A DNA stretch of 32,674 bases from Methylotenera sp. (GCF_029945705.1 NZ_JAQSDC010000021.1:1-32674); one strand, 5' to 3'. Shown: positions 8,764 to 17,404, numbered from the stretch's first letter. Numbers and translations: made by a program. Notes: a model not told the origin generated them from the sequence alone.

Positions 8764-8784
8764 CATTTGCACAAATGAATTATA
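8764..8784 (-). promoter_or_regulatory. Candidate lipoprotein promoter -10 and adjacent palindrome
   Basis: A perfect TATAAT (minus strand, 8779-8784) is followed immediately by the palindrome CATTTGCACAAATG (8764-8777). The core ATTTG-N2-CAAAT is the same as at 6676-6687, and in both places it sits at or just after the -10 element. No convincing -35 was found. A shared operator is an inference from two sites. Confidence 0.4.
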
Positions 8785-8916
8785 GCAAATATAATTAAAC
8801 AGTATTAAGTTTTTTGTTAGACGTTCAATATCAAGCTATTTTGACTGTTGATTAACACTAAGCATTAAGCAGTAAACAGTTGTATAAAATAAGAAATAAT
8901 ACAGAAGAGGAAGTTT

Positions 8917-9150
8917 ATGACGAATAATTACGACATCATTCTTGATGCCACTGAATTTGATTGCCCAATGCCAACCATTCACACTAAGAATGCCCTTGAC
9001 GGGATGACTGCAGGGCAAACGTTAAAACTATTAACAAGCAAAGAGGGAACAATTAAAAACATTCGCACATTCGTGGCAAACAATCCATATACGTTGCTTA
9101 GCGAATCAAAAGAAAAAGAGGGCTTTGTATTTATAATACAAAAACTCTAA
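8917..9150 (+). CDS. TusA/SirA-like sulfur-carrier family protein
   Basis: Small cytoplasmic protein of 77 residues with the TusA fold signature: an N-terminal strand, then DCPMPTIHTKNALDGM with the sulfur-accepting cysteine (Cys16 in the CPxP motif), then a beta-alpha-beta C-terminal half ending FVFIIQKL. GAGGAAG lies 5 bases before the ATG. Family members relay persulfide sulfur or act in redox regulation. Nothing nearby (no dsr, tus or rhodanese genes) shows which partner it serves. The gene stands alone, divergent from the lipoprotein and convergent with the TetR gene. Confidence 0.85.
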   Translation: MTNNYDIILDATEFDCPMPTIHTKNALDGMTAGQTLKLLTSKEGTIKNIRTFVANNPYTLLSESKEKEGFVFIIQKL

Positions 9151-9211
9151 AAATTCTTTTTTAATATAAAGATAAGCAGCAGAGTAATTTGGTTTGTTTA
9201 GCCCTGCGAGT

Positions 9212-9766
9212 TTAAATAGAGGCACGTATTAGTGTGATAGCGGCATTTTTTGCACGTTTAGCAGCACCTGAGCCTGGACTCAATCTTTCAACTAATGCGG
9301 CGCCTTCAAAAAGAATGGTGAGCTGTTGTCCTAGTGCTTCAGGGTCTTTAGCGCCTGCGGTGGCCGCAATCTTAGATAAGTAGCCTTGTAGCTCAACCGC
9401 TAAAACTGCTGAATATTGGTTGATTGGGTGATCTGGTTCTGGGAACTCTACTGCTGCGATATGAAATGGCAGACCATGGAATTCAGGCGTCATAATCCAT
9501 TGCTCAACAAGCTCACAAAGAGAGATGAGAATCTCGAGTGAAGTGGTTTTTTTAGAGATAAGGCTTGAGTTTAGCCATTCATAAAATCTATCCGATTTTT
9601 CTCTAAGGTAAGAGGTAATCAGTAGATTCTTGCTAGGAAAGTGTTTGTAAAGCGTTGCTTTCGCAATTCCCGCCTCAGCAATGATGGTATCAACACCAGA
9701 AGCTTGAATGCCACGTGATTCAAATAGATTAGTTGCAGTTGCTAGTATTTTGTCGCGCATTTTCAT
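9212..9766 (-). CDS. TetR/AcrR-family transcriptional regulator
   Basis: Repressor of 184 residues. The N-terminal 47 residues are a textbook TetR DNA-binding domain (ILATATNLFESRGIQASGVDTIIAEAGIAKATLYKHFPSKNLL), followed by an all-helical ligand-binding domain resembling the AcrR/YxaF-type C-terminus. AAGGAAC precedes the ATG at 9766, and this site overlaps the stop of the gene upstream on the same strand (9-base gap), so the two are cotranscribed and probably coupled. The ligand is unknown. Its likely targets are its own operon and perhaps the divergent mxaR promoter, because the palindrome at 10623-10634 lies between them. Confidence 0.9.
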   Translation of the reverse strand: MKMRDKILATATNLFESRGIQASGVDTIIAEAGIAKATLYKHFPSKNLLITSYLREKSDRFYEWLNSSLISKKTTSLEILISLCELVEQWIMTPEFHGLPFHIAAVEFPEPDHPINQYSAVLAVELQGYLSKIAATAGAKDPEALGQQLTILFEGAALVERLSPGSGAAKRAKNAAITLIRASI

Positions 9767-9775
9767 ATTCGTTCC

Positions 9776-10555
9776 TTATAACCTATTACCAGCAGAAGCT
9801 ACAGGATGCATAAGCTCTTGTGGGTATAGGCAATTAACGTAACCTAAAGCAAGTCTTAGGTTTTCTACGTGCTGTACTTCAACAATCCCTTTATTCACAA
9901 ACAGTAAAAAGGCTTGCCTTTGTTCTGGCGGAAGCATTGCCGCTTGCGGTAGCTGGCAAGTACCGCTTTGCATCTTGGTATAGGCGAGTAATAGCGTACT
10001 CATAGTGACTGGGTCCGTAGCGCTCGCCACAGTTTCTGTCGGTAATATCTGCGCTGTATCGTCAAGATGGTGCGTTTGAGGGTTAGGTACTGTTATTAGA
10101 CTGAGGCAAATTAAAATAGCTGCAGCGATAAGTCCTAAGGAAAATAAACGTTTATCTTTTTGAGCGCTCAAGAAGCTTTGTATCGATTTATTCACTAATA
10201 CCCATGCTTTATCAGAACCAGTCTGTGATTGAGTCTGTACTGCACCTATCGCTAAAAAAACTAGTTGGTCATAGATGACTTCAGGGTAATTGACTGAGGC
10301 TTTGTTGATAGCAGCTTGAATCAACTCTTTCAGTGCATTCATGTCCTCAAGCGTTAATTCCAGGGATTGCCCACTTGCATTCTTTTTAGAAGATCTTTCT
10401 AAATTCCAATGGTTCAATTGGCTGGAAAGCCTCAGTAGGTGTGTGTTTGAGGTACTTTTGTAGAAGGTTAAGCTTTTTAAAAAGTTTAATGAACTTAGAT
10501 ATCCTAAGTTCAAAACTTTCAGACTCTCAGTTTGAAAACTATGAGTTTGGTTCAA
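9776..10555 (-). CDS. Unrecognised single-span membrane protein
   Basis: I do not recognise this 259-residue protein. It has a polar N-terminal half with a helical stretch (ELTLEDMNALKELIQAAI), one clear membrane segment at about residues 143-158 (LGLIAAAILICLSLIT), and a C-terminal region with two cysteines (SGTCQLPQ and GYVNCLYP) that could form a disulfide if periplasmic. The start is a TTG at 10555 with AGGGG about 9 bases upstream; the next ATG is some 70 codons inside. It is cotranscribed with the TetR regulator and diverges from mxaR, sharing the 173-base region between them. A role in signalling across the membrane or in the methanol oxidation system is possible but not shown. Confidence 0.7.
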   Translation of the reverse strand: MNQTHSFQTESLKVLNLGYLSSLNFLKSLTFYKSTSNTHLLRLSSQLNHWNLERSSKKNASGQSLELTLEDMNALKELIQAAINKASVNYPEVIYDQLVFLAIGAVQTQSQTGSDKAWVLVNKSIQSFLSAQKDKRLFSLGLIAAAILICLSLITVPNPQTHHLDDTAQILPTETVASATDPVTMSTLLLAYTKMQSGTCQLPQAAMLPPEQRQAFLLFVNKGIVEVQHVENLRLALGYVNCLYPQELMHPVASAGNRL

Positions 10556-10622
10556 TGTAAATTACCCCTAAAAATTTACTTGCATATTTCAGAACTCTTC
10601 AAGTAGACTGTAAATAAATGAA

Positions 10623-10634
10623 CAGACCTGTCTG
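10623..10634. promoter_or_regulatory. Palindrome in the mxaR/TetR-operon divergent promoter region
   Basis: CAGAC-CT-GTCTG is a perfect palindrome with a two-base centre, lying between the divergent starts at 10555 and 10729. It is a candidate operator for the TetR protein encoded nearby or for a methanol-response regulator. Only sequence symmetry and position support it. Confidence 0.35.
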
Positions 10635-10728
10635 AATATTACCTTAACATTTAATAAAAAGCAATCGCAAAGAAACAACTGCAAAAACTGAACGAACCCT
10701 TTAAAGTTTATTTTACATAGGATTATAT

Positions 10729-11790
10729 ATGCATATAGCAACTCACGATATTCAGCTGGCCGATTGGCGCAGCCACGCATTAAAGCTGGAAAATGAAGTG
10801 CAGAAAGTCATTGTTGGGCAAGATAAAGCCATACGATTGATGAATATTGCCATATTTGCACGTGGCCATGTGTTGTTGGAAGGTGGTGTTGGTGTAGGTA
10901 AAACGACCTTGCTGCAGTCTATCGCTAGATGTATCGGTGGCGCTTATGAGCGTATTGAAGGCACTGTTGACTTAATGCCTAATGATCTAATCTACCACAC
11001 TTACTTAGGTGAAGATGGCAGGCCAAAAATTGATGAAGGTCCGTTGTTACGCGCAGGTGAAAATTTATCTGTGTTTTTCTTTAATGAAATCAACCGCGCG
11101 CGTCCGCAAGTGCATGCACTGATGTTGCGTGTGATGGCTGAGCGTCATATTAGCGCTTTCAAAAAAGAATATCGTTTGCCGCACATGGTGGTCTTTGCAG
11201 ACCGTAACCAAGTTGAAAAAAATGAGACTTTTGAAATTCCATCGGCAGCGCGAGACCGCTTTATGATGGAAATACCAATTGATATTCCTGAAGATAGAAC
11301 GCTGCGTAAAGCCCTCATGTTTGATGTGAAATTTCAACATGCAGAAAGCCTGACTAAACAAGTTGAGTCAAGTGTGCTGCAATTTGACCAGTTGAACGCT
11401 TTCTCAGATGTGCTGCAAAGCCACATAAAATCGAGTGACGTGCTTGAAGAATATGCGTTGGACTTGTGGGAATCTACGCAAAACCCAGAAAAATTTGGCA
11501 TTAAACTTGATAGCGTTGATGTGAATCGTTTAATACATACTGGCGCTAGTCCGCGTGGTATGGGAATGTTGCTCAAAGCTGCTCGTGTCCATGCTTGGCT
11601 AATGAACCGCGACAGTTTGTACCCTGAAGATATTCATGCGGTATTTCATGAGTTAATTGCGCACAGATTGGTGTTCAACACTATGTATGAAAACCGCAGA
11701 ACGCAGTTAGCACGTGAGTTAACTACGCAGATTCTGAGTACGGTAGCCGTGCCTTCGCAAGCTAAATCAGCTCAAGTAAAAGTAGCATGA
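10729..11790 (+). CDS. mxaR: MoxR-type AAA+ ATPase, methanol dehydrogenase maturation
   Basis: AAA+ ATPase of 353 residues of the MoxR family. Walker A is GGVGVGKTT (residues 52-60); the Walker B segment reads VFFFNEINRARPQ, with Asn119 where most AAA+ proteins have Asp; the arginine-finger region is AARDRFMME. MoxR ATPases act with vWA-domain partners as metal chelatase-like chaperones. With the five following genes it forms the mxaRSACKL set needed to insert calcium into the MxaFI methanol dehydrogenase. AGGA precedes the ATG by 6 bases. The stop overlaps the next start (ATGA). No mxaF, J, G or I lies upstream, unlike the classical cluster. Confidence 0.9.
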   Translation: MHIATHDIQLADWRSHALKLENEVQKVIVGQDKAIRLMNIAIFARGHVLLEGGVGVGKTTLLQSIARCIGGAYERIEGTVDLMPNDLIYHTYLGEDGRPKIDEGPLLRAGENLSVFFFNEINRARPQVHALMLRVMAERHISAFKKEYRLPHMVVFADRNQVEKNETFEIPSAARDRFMMEIPIDIPEDRTLRKALMFDVKFQHAESLTKQVESSVLQFDQLNAFSDVLQSHIKSSDVLEEYALDLWESTQNPEKFGIKLDSVDVNRLIHTGASPRGMGMLLKAARVHAWLMNRDSLYPEDIHAVFHELIAHRLVFNTMYENRRTQLARELTTQILSTVAVPSQAKSAQVKVA

Positions 11791-12647
11791 TTCCAGCTTA
11801 CGCTAAGCCGTTTTACTACCAAGTCCCTTGGAAGTCTAGCAGCATTCATTTTGGTGAACACCGCGGCACTCAGCGTGGTTTAGGTTTTGAGTTTAAAGGC
11901 AATGTGCCTTTGATTGATTACCCCGATGCCAGGCGTGTGGACTTACGCCAAACGCTGCGTGACCCCTATGAGCAAGTGCAAGTGAAGTTGTTTAATCAAG
12001 ACAATACCACGCCAATTTTTGCTGTTTGTGATTTATCTAGCTCTATGCAGTTTAAAGGGCAGGGGCGAAAGCTAGATCTAGCAAAAGAAATTGCAGTCTC
12101 TATTGCCTATTCAGCCTTTGAGAAGAGTGATGTGTTTAGTCTGATTGCCTATAACAAACATGTTATAGATGACTTGACACTTAGTTTAAGCCATCACGTG
12201 CATCAGTCATTTGAAGTGATTGCGCAGCTTGGCGAATACAAAAAGATGCGCGTTGGCTCTGAAGGCATACTCGAAGTGCCAGAGTATTTAAGCCAGAACA
12301 GAGGTTTGGTGTTTTGGATTTCAGACTTTCACATGCCAATGCCTATGATTGAGCAGGCTTTAAATGCGATGTCTGCACACCAAGTGATTCCTATCGTAAT
12401 GTGGGATGAGCATGAATACAAAAAACTACCTAAGTTTGGTTTTGGCAACATGATCGACCCTGAAACTGGTTTGAATAGAACCATTTTCTTTCGTGAGGCA
12501 ATCCGAGTGCAGTTTGAGGAAGCTTTTGCAGAAAGAAAACAAGCGTTAGAGGCATTATTTACACGTTTTGATAGTCAGGCGATTTATATCAGCGGCGAGT
12601 ATGACCCAGATGTCATGTCACATTATTTTGAACAGATGATGGCTTAA
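11787..12647 (+). CDS. mxaS: DUF58/vWA-type protein MxaS
   Basis: Cytoplasmic protein of 286 residues. The N-terminal half contains a DUF58-like block (RRVDLRQTLRDPYEQVQVKLF). It is followed by a von Willebrand A-like fold with an intact metal-ion (MIDAS) motif in CDLSSSMQF. MxaS proteins pair with the MoxR ATPase and are thought to help load calcium into methanol dehydrogenase. Translation is coupled to mxaR through a 4-base ATGA overlap and its stop abuts the start of mxaA. The assignment rests on domain type, length and operon order together. Confidence 0.88.
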   Translation: MIPAYAKPFYYQVPWKSSSIHFGEHRGTQRGLGFEFKGNVPLIDYPDARRVDLRQTLRDPYEQVQVKLFNQDNTTPIFAVCDLSSSMQFKGQGRKLDLAKEIAVSIAYSAFEKSDVFSLIAYNKHVIDDLTLSLSHHVHQSFEVIAQLGEYKKMRVGSEGILEVPEYLSQNRGLVFWISDFHMPMPMIEQALNAMSAHQVIPIVMWDEHEYKKLPKFGFGNMIDPETGLNRTIFFREAIRVQFEEAFAERKQALEALFTRFDSQAIYISGEYDPDVMSHYFEQMMA

Positions 12648-13589
12648 ATGAAGAGAGTTATGAAAAATTCAATATTAAACTTAATATTAAAATCAATCAT
12701 GAAGTTATTGATGGTTGTCAGTTTTTCGCTGTTTGCATCGCTATCATTTGGGCAAGTAACAGATGTCAAGATACTAAGCACCATTAACCCACCAACCAGT
12801 AACAACATACAAATGGGCGATGTGCTAAATCGTAGCATTGAGGTTGAAGTAGATAGCGCGTATCAATTACCTAAAACTTCATTCCCGATGAAAAGCGAGA
12901 GTAGGAATGGCATTGAGCTGCGCGATATTAACGTGCAGGCTTCTAAAGCCAGTGGTAAAACTATTTATAAAATCACGCTGAGTTATCAAGTATTTGTCAG
13001 CGCCGCCAAGCCTGTTGTCATGCAACTCCCAGACGAGCATCTGGCGCTTACGGGCGGTGCTAAAGCGCTTTCGATAGACATTCCTGCATGGAAATTTTGG
13101 TATACGCCATTAGTATCAGAAGGCGTGACTAACGCAAAAGATAACATGCAGCCACAATCCAAGCCTGAATTAGTGGATGTCAATGTGCACCGTACTAGAC
13201 TTTGGGCGGCGTTAGCTTTGCTAGTGATAGGTTTGCTTGGTCTTGTTTATGTGAATGCGGATAAGCGTTGGTTACCCTTTATGAATGGTGCATTTGCCCA
13301 AGCGCATCGCAACATTAAAAAGCTAGGACACGATCAAGCCGCAAACAAGAGTGCCTTGATGCATATGCATCAAGCATTTAATCAGACTTATGGTGCCAAC
13401 CTCTTTGCCAACCAGCTAGAACAGTTTTTATTAGCTAATCCGAAATTCTTGAAAATGAAACAGGAAATTACTCAATTTTTTGAGCAATCGAATGCGGCAT
13501 TATTTGCTAATCAATCTAAAGATGCTACCCAATTACAACAACTTAAAACACTCAGCAAGCGCTTAAGAGATTGCGAGCGAGGTATTTAA
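12648..13589 (+). CDS. mxaA: MxaA, membrane-anchored methanol dehydrogenase maturation protein
   Basis: Protein of 313 residues with an N-terminal signal sequence (hydrophobic stretch LLMVVSFSLFASLSFG), a periplasmic beta-rich domain to about residue 175, one membrane span (LWAALALLVIGLLGLVYV) and a cytoplasmic helical tail with no cysteine motif. This layout matches MxaA, implicated in calcium insertion into methanol dehydrogenase. The start is uncertain: ATG at 12648 directly after the mxaS stop, ATG at 12660 preceded by AGAG, or ATG at 12699 next to the signal peptide. The stop overlaps the mxaC start by one base (TAATG). Confidence 0.85.
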   Translation: MKRVMKNSILNLILKSIMKLLMVVSFSLFASLSFGQVTDVKILSTINPPTSNNIQMGDVLNRSIEVEVDSAYQLPKTSFPMKSESRNGIELRDINVQASKASGKTIYKITLSYQVFVSAAKPVVMQLPDEHLALTGGAKALSIDIPAWKFWYTPLVSEGVTNAKDNMQPQSKPELVDVNVHRTRLWAALALLVIGLLGLVYVNADKRWLPFMNGAFAQAHRNIKKLGHDQAANKSALMHMHQAFNQTYGANLFANQLEQFLLANPKFLKMKQEITQFFEQSNAALFANQSKDATQLQQLKTLSKRLRDCERGI

Positions 13590-14560
13590 TGACGCTATTG
13601 CAACCATGGGCACTATTGTTACTTCCACTGATAGTGACGCCATTTGTATTTAAAAGCCATCAAGGGCAAATGTATTCATGGCTTGAAATCGTGCCCAATG
13701 ACCGTGTTTCAGAAATCGCAAACTTGGTTGTAAAGGGCATTACCGCATGCATTTTATTGAGCATTATTTTGGCCCTAGCTTCGCCGCAAGGGGCTAGCAA
13801 AACAGAGCAAAAGGTAGGTAAAGGCGCACAAACGGTTTTAGTCATAGACCGAAGCGTGAGTATGGATCATCCCTTTGCAGGGCAAACCACCAGTGGCCGA
13901 GCGGCAGAAATTAAATCAGCCGCCGCACGTAGATTGATTACCGATTTCATTGATTCACGGCCAGTCGACATGATGGGCGTGGTAGGTTTTACTAACTCTG
14001 CGCTATATGGCATGAAAATCACGACGAACCGTGATGCCATTCATGCTGCAATTAATGCAGCAACGGGCTCGGCACTGAATCAAACCAACATTGGCGCGGG
14101 GCTTACTGAAGCGGTGAGTTTGTTCGATAGCATTCAAAGCTCTGGTTCACGCGCAGTGATATTGCTTTCAGATGGGGCTGGTAAGCTAAGTCCGCGTGTT
14201 AAGTTTAAAATATCACAATACTTTATTGGCAAAAAGTTGAATCTCTACTGGATTGTATTGCGCGAGCCAGATGACATCAGCATTTTCACCAAAGAGACTT
14301 ACAGCGAAGATAGATTGCCTGATTCAATAGTGTTGGATCAATTTTTCAAATCACTCAAAATCAAATATAAGGCCTTTGAGGCGGATAACCCAACAGCGTT
14401 GCAGTCAGCCTTGCAATTTATCGACGCTAAAGAGAAAACGATGATTCAGTATACGGTGCGTATTCCTGGTCATGATTATTCAAATAATCTTATCGTGCTT
14501 GCGTTGGTATTAAGTCTGCTGATATTAGTCATTAAAAACCTAAAGGTACACTCATGGTAA
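13589..14560 (+). CDS. mxaC: MxaC, membrane-anchored vWA protein
   Basis: Protein of 323 residues (ATG at 13589 with GAGG 8 bases upstream; an in-frame TTG at 13571 is less likely). Two N-terminal membrane segments are followed by a von Willebrand A domain with MIDAS motif VIDRSVSMD and a downstream Thr/Asp set (QTNIGAGL, LLSDGAG). A final membrane span (LIVLALVLSLLILVI) ends the protein, giving the BatA-like topology typical of MoxR partners. Its end overlaps mxaK by 7 bases. It acts with MxaL and MxaR in methanol dehydrogenase assembly. Confidence 0.87.
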   Translation: MTLLQPWALLLLPLIVTPFVFKSHQGQMYSWLEIVPNDRVSEIANLVVKGITACILLSIILALASPQGASKTEQKVGKGAQTVLVIDRSVSMDHPFAGQTTSGRAAEIKSAAARRLITDFIDSRPVDMMGVVGFTNSALYGMKITTNRDAIHAAINAATGSALNQTNIGAGLTEAVSLFDSIQSSGSRAVILLSDGAGKLSPRVKFKISQYFIGKKLNLYWIVLREPDDISIFTKETYSEDRLPDSIVLDQFFKSLKIKYKAFEADNPTALQSALQFIDAKEKTMIQYTVRIPGHDYSNNLIVLALVLSLLILVIKNLKVHSW

Positions 14561-15090
14561 AACTTATTAAAAATAGCAATGTGATATTTGGGGCGCTTCT
14601 CGTCACGGGCTTATTAGGCGCTGGCTATGAGGCTTATCAAATTCACCACATCTCAAAAGTGAATAAGGTCATAGCCGCTAGGCAATTAGTGACAGACGAT
14701 GCTTATCCTTATTTGCAAAAATTTACCGCCGCCTATGACCAAGGCAATAAAAAAGACTATAAACACGCCGTACAAACTTACGGACAACTTTTAGAGACGC
14801 AGCCATCACCACATGAGCAGGCGAAAATTCAATACAACATTGGTAACAATCTGTTTGTATTTGGTTTGATTCGAAGAATTAATGATGACGGTACGCTACA
14901 AGATGAAGCGCGCTACGCTTACACTCAAGCAAAAATGGCTTATGAGCAATCATTGCGAATTGATCCGCAAGACCGAGCTGCAAAATTTAATCTGAGCCTA
15001 TTGCATTCTGTGATGGCAAATAATATGAAGGCGGCTCCCAAAGACCAATCCACGATGGAGCTTAGCAACTTACCGATAGGTTTGCCATGA
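14554..15090 (+). CDS. mxaK: MxaK, TPR-like membrane protein
   Basis: Protein of 178 residues with an N-terminal membrane anchor (NVIFGALLVTGLLGAGY) and a periplasmic helical domain. The segment around YNIGNNLFVFG and the later EARYAYTQAKMAYEQSLRIDPQDRAAKFNLSLL resemble tetratricopeptide repeats of the BatC/E kind. AAAGG precedes the ATG, and the stop overlaps mxaL by 4 bases (ATGA). The name follows from operon position and size; sequence alone would only give a TPR protein. Confidence 0.82.
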   Translation: MVKLIKNSNVIFGALLVTGLLGAGYEAYQIHHISKVNKVIAARQLVTDDAYPYLQKFTAAYDQGNKKDYKHAVQTYGQLLETQPSPHEQAKIQYNIGNNLFVFGLIRRINDDGTLQDEARYAYTQAKMAYEQSLRIDPQDRAAKFNLSLLHSVMANNMKAAPKDQSTMELSNLPIGLP

Positions 15091-16055
15091 AAAAGATACT
15101 GCCATTTTTGCAAGATAACCATGAAACGCTGCTTTATGTGGCGGCGTTTAGTTTGTTATTGTTAGCGCTACTTAAGCCAGATATTCAACTAAAGCAAGAA
15201 GTGCATAATTATTTATTGGTTGCGGATGTGTCACAAAGTATGAATGCCGAAGATGAAAAGTTGAATAATCAGCCAGTCAGCCGATTAGCTTACACACGAC
15301 AGCTCATGAAGAAAGTCGTGCAATCATCACCTTGCGGCACTTATTTTAGTGTGGGTATTTTCGCATCAGATAATGTTGCTTTGCTGATTACACCGCTTGA
15401 AGTGTGCACGAATCTAGATGTGATTACGGATTCGATAGACCATTTAGAGTGGCGCATGGCTTGGAAAGGAAATAGCCGTTTAAGTTTTGGCGTACGCGCT
15501 GCGGCGAATACTTTCGACTCGTTAAACGTGCCTGCGCAGATGCTATTTTTTACCGATGGCGATGAAGCACCAAGAGTTAATGTGACTATTAAGCAAGATT
15601 TGAGTGGCATTCAAATAGGCAAAAACTTCGTATTTGTGGGCGTAGGTGGCAATACCAAAGTTGGCGTTCCTAGATTTAACTCAGCGAATAAGCGCGTAGG
15701 CTACTGGCCAATTAGCGACAACAACAATGCCGGGGCAGTAGGCGTGACTTACTCTGACCCTAGCCAAGATGAGCCTGATCCATCTGTAGCCTCTGCGGAG
15801 TATGATCGTTTCTTATCACAGCTTGAGGAGGATTATTTAAGCTTGCTAGCAGGGGAGATTAAGGCTAAATATATCAAAGGTCAGGACAACTCAGCATTCT
15901 ATGATTTTGTGCAAAAACAAAAAACAGCAGCGAGTTTTGTGACAGCTTATTCTATGAGATGGGCCTACTTACTTTTGGCAATACTGTTAATTCTATTAAC
16001 CTTTATACCGAATATTCTAGCGAGATTAGCTTTGGGAGTTAGGTTTAAATTTTGA
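15087..16055 (+). CDS. mxaL: MxaL, membrane-anchored vWA protein
   Basis: Protein of 322 residues, the second vWA protein of the set. It has an N-terminal membrane segment, an intact MIDAS motif VADVSQSMNAED, downstream MIDAS residues (FFTDGDEAP) and a C-terminal membrane span (WAYLLLAILLILLTFIPNIL). It is the last gene of the operon: mxaD, E or H, which follow in some methylotrophs, are absent, and a strong hairpin terminator starts two bases after the stop. Confidence 0.87.
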   Translation: MKKILPFLQDNHETLLYVAAFSLLLLALLKPDIQLKQEVHNYLLVADVSQSMNAEDEKLNNQPVSRLAYTRQLMKKVVQSSPCGTYFSVGIFASDNVALLITPLEVCTNLDVITDSIDHLEWRMAWKGNSRLSFGVRAAANTFDSLNVPAQMLFFTDGDEAPRVNVTIKQDLSGIQIGKNFVFVGVGGNTKVGVPRFNSANKRVGYWPISDNNNAGAVGVTYSDPSQDEPDPSVASAEYDRFLSQLEEDYLSLLAGEIKAKYIKGQDNSAFYDFVQKQKTAASFVTAYSMRWAYLLLAILLILLTFIPNILARLALGVRFKF

Positions 16056-16056
16056 A

Positions 16057-16103
16057 TTCAAATAAGTGATGTTTAAGCATCACTTATTTGAAAGCGGTTT
16101 TTT
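16057..16103 (+). terminator. Intrinsic terminator of mxaRSACKL
   Basis: A perfect 15-base stem (16057-16071 with 16078-16092), 6-base loop, then a six-T run at 16098-16103. It lies directly after mxaL and between convergent genes; the stem could also serve the opposite strand, though no equivalent T-run is seen there. Confidence 0.88.
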
Positions 16104-16138
16104 AACGCATCACCTAAACGTGCCTAAAATGCAGAAGC

Positions 16139-17404
16139 TTAACTCTTTGCTGTAACTGCCTCAGGCATAAGCTGACTGCGCTTCTGGATATCTTGTTGAA
16201 TAAACCATGCCAAAACGGCGGTCACTATTGTCGTACCGACAACGATATAGCCGATCCAAGCGAAATGCTGTAGTTTGCCGTCGGCCCCTAGCGAGACAAT
16301 ATGACCCGCTAACACTGAGGCAAATCCACCCGCAAACTGTTGAATAGAAGCACTGACTGCATTAAATGAACCGCGCTTAGTCTGTTCTGGAACTGAGGTG
16401 ACTAAAGCCTGAAACGGAATCATCCGTGAGAATATGCCGATAAACATTAATACGTTCACGATGATGACCGTCGTGAATGGCACTGTGTCTAAATGGGTGT
16501 AGACCATCACCATGATCATGGTGACGACGCTGCCCACCATAAACACTGGAATTTTGCCAAATGCATCCGCTGCTTTACCGACTAAGGGCCCAACAAATAT
16601 GGTACATAAGCCAGTGATTAAATAAATTGTCGGCAAGTGCTCAATACTCACTCCCAAGTTATTGACTGTGAATACACTGCTAAAAGGCATCAGCATAAAT
16701 CCACCTGTCGTTAGTAATGCTGTTGTGGCAAAGGCTGTTAAATGGCGAGGGTCAGAAACGGTGTTTAGCAAGTGTGTAAATGCACTATGCTCTTGAGGCG
16801 CTTTGAGATGCTCTACAACGGGTTGCATACGCCAAAAAATGATGATTCCTCCTATGACACCGAACGCTGCCATGGCTAAAAAAGGCGCGTGCCAAGTCCA
16901 CCGATTTGATAGGTAAAGACCAATAGGTAATCCTAAGATCTGGCTTGCCGCAAACGCGGTTTGAATGACGCCCATGACACGACCGCGTACTTGTGGTGCG
17001 AAAAGGTCCGTAGCAATCGCCAGAACAACTGAACCGATCACGCCACCGAAGATACCTGTCACGATACGCGCTAGCAACAACATTGGAAAAGTTTGGGCTA
17101 GCCCACACCATAAGGTAGCTAAGACAAAGCCAATATAAAATACCAATAATATTTTCTTACGATCGTAACGGTCGGCAAATCCTGCCATCAATAGACCGCT
17201 GATACCTGCACTAAATGCATAGGCTGAAACGATCAGGCCAAACTGACGTGGGCTAATTTCCATAGCGGGCATAATTAGCGCCCCGAGCGGCGACATAATC
17301 ATAAAATCTAAAATGACGGAAAACTGTAAAAACGCTAACAGCCCCACTACAAAGGTTTGATAAGCGGTAAATTTTGGTTTTTCTTGTACGTCAGTTTGAG
17401 TCAT
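16139..17404 (-). CDS. Major facilitator superfamily efflux transporter
   Basis: Integral membrane protein of 421 residues with about 12 hydrophobic helices. Motif A of drug/H+ antiporters is present after helix 2 (GFADRYDRKKIL) and a second copy-like loop (GKAADAFGKIP) follows the central loop. This makes it a proton-driven exporter of the AraJ/drug-resistance kind; the substrate cannot be read from sequence. The gene lies 100 bases downstream of a MarR regulator on the same strand, a common arrangement for an inducible efflux pump. The ribosome binding site is weak. Confidence 0.88.
   Translation of the reverse strand: MTQTDVQEKPKFTAYQTFVVGLLAFLQFSVILDFMIMSPLGALIMPAMEISPRQFGLIVSAYAFSAGISGLLMAGFADRYDRKKILLVFYIGFVLATLWCGLAQTFPMLLLARIVTGIFGGVIGSVVLAIATDLFAPQVRGRVMGVIQTAFAASQILGLPIGLYLSNRWTWHAPFLAMAAFGVIGGIIIFWRMQPVVEHLKAPQEHSAFTHLLNTVSDPRHLTAFATTALLTTGGFMLMPFSSVFTVNNLGVSIEHLPTIYLITGLCTIFVGPLVGKAADAFGKIPVFMVGSVVTMIMVMVYTHLDTVPFTTVIIVNVLMFIGIFSRMIPFQALVTSVPEQTKRGSFNAVSASIQQFAGGFASVLAGHIVSLGADGKLQHFAWIGYIVVGTTIVTAVLAWFIQQDIQKRSQLMPEAVTAKS

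Noticed and set aside
8836-9018. Small minus-strand frame over the TusA-like gene
   Set aside because: It overlaps a well-supported gene in antisense and has no ribosome binding site or family features.
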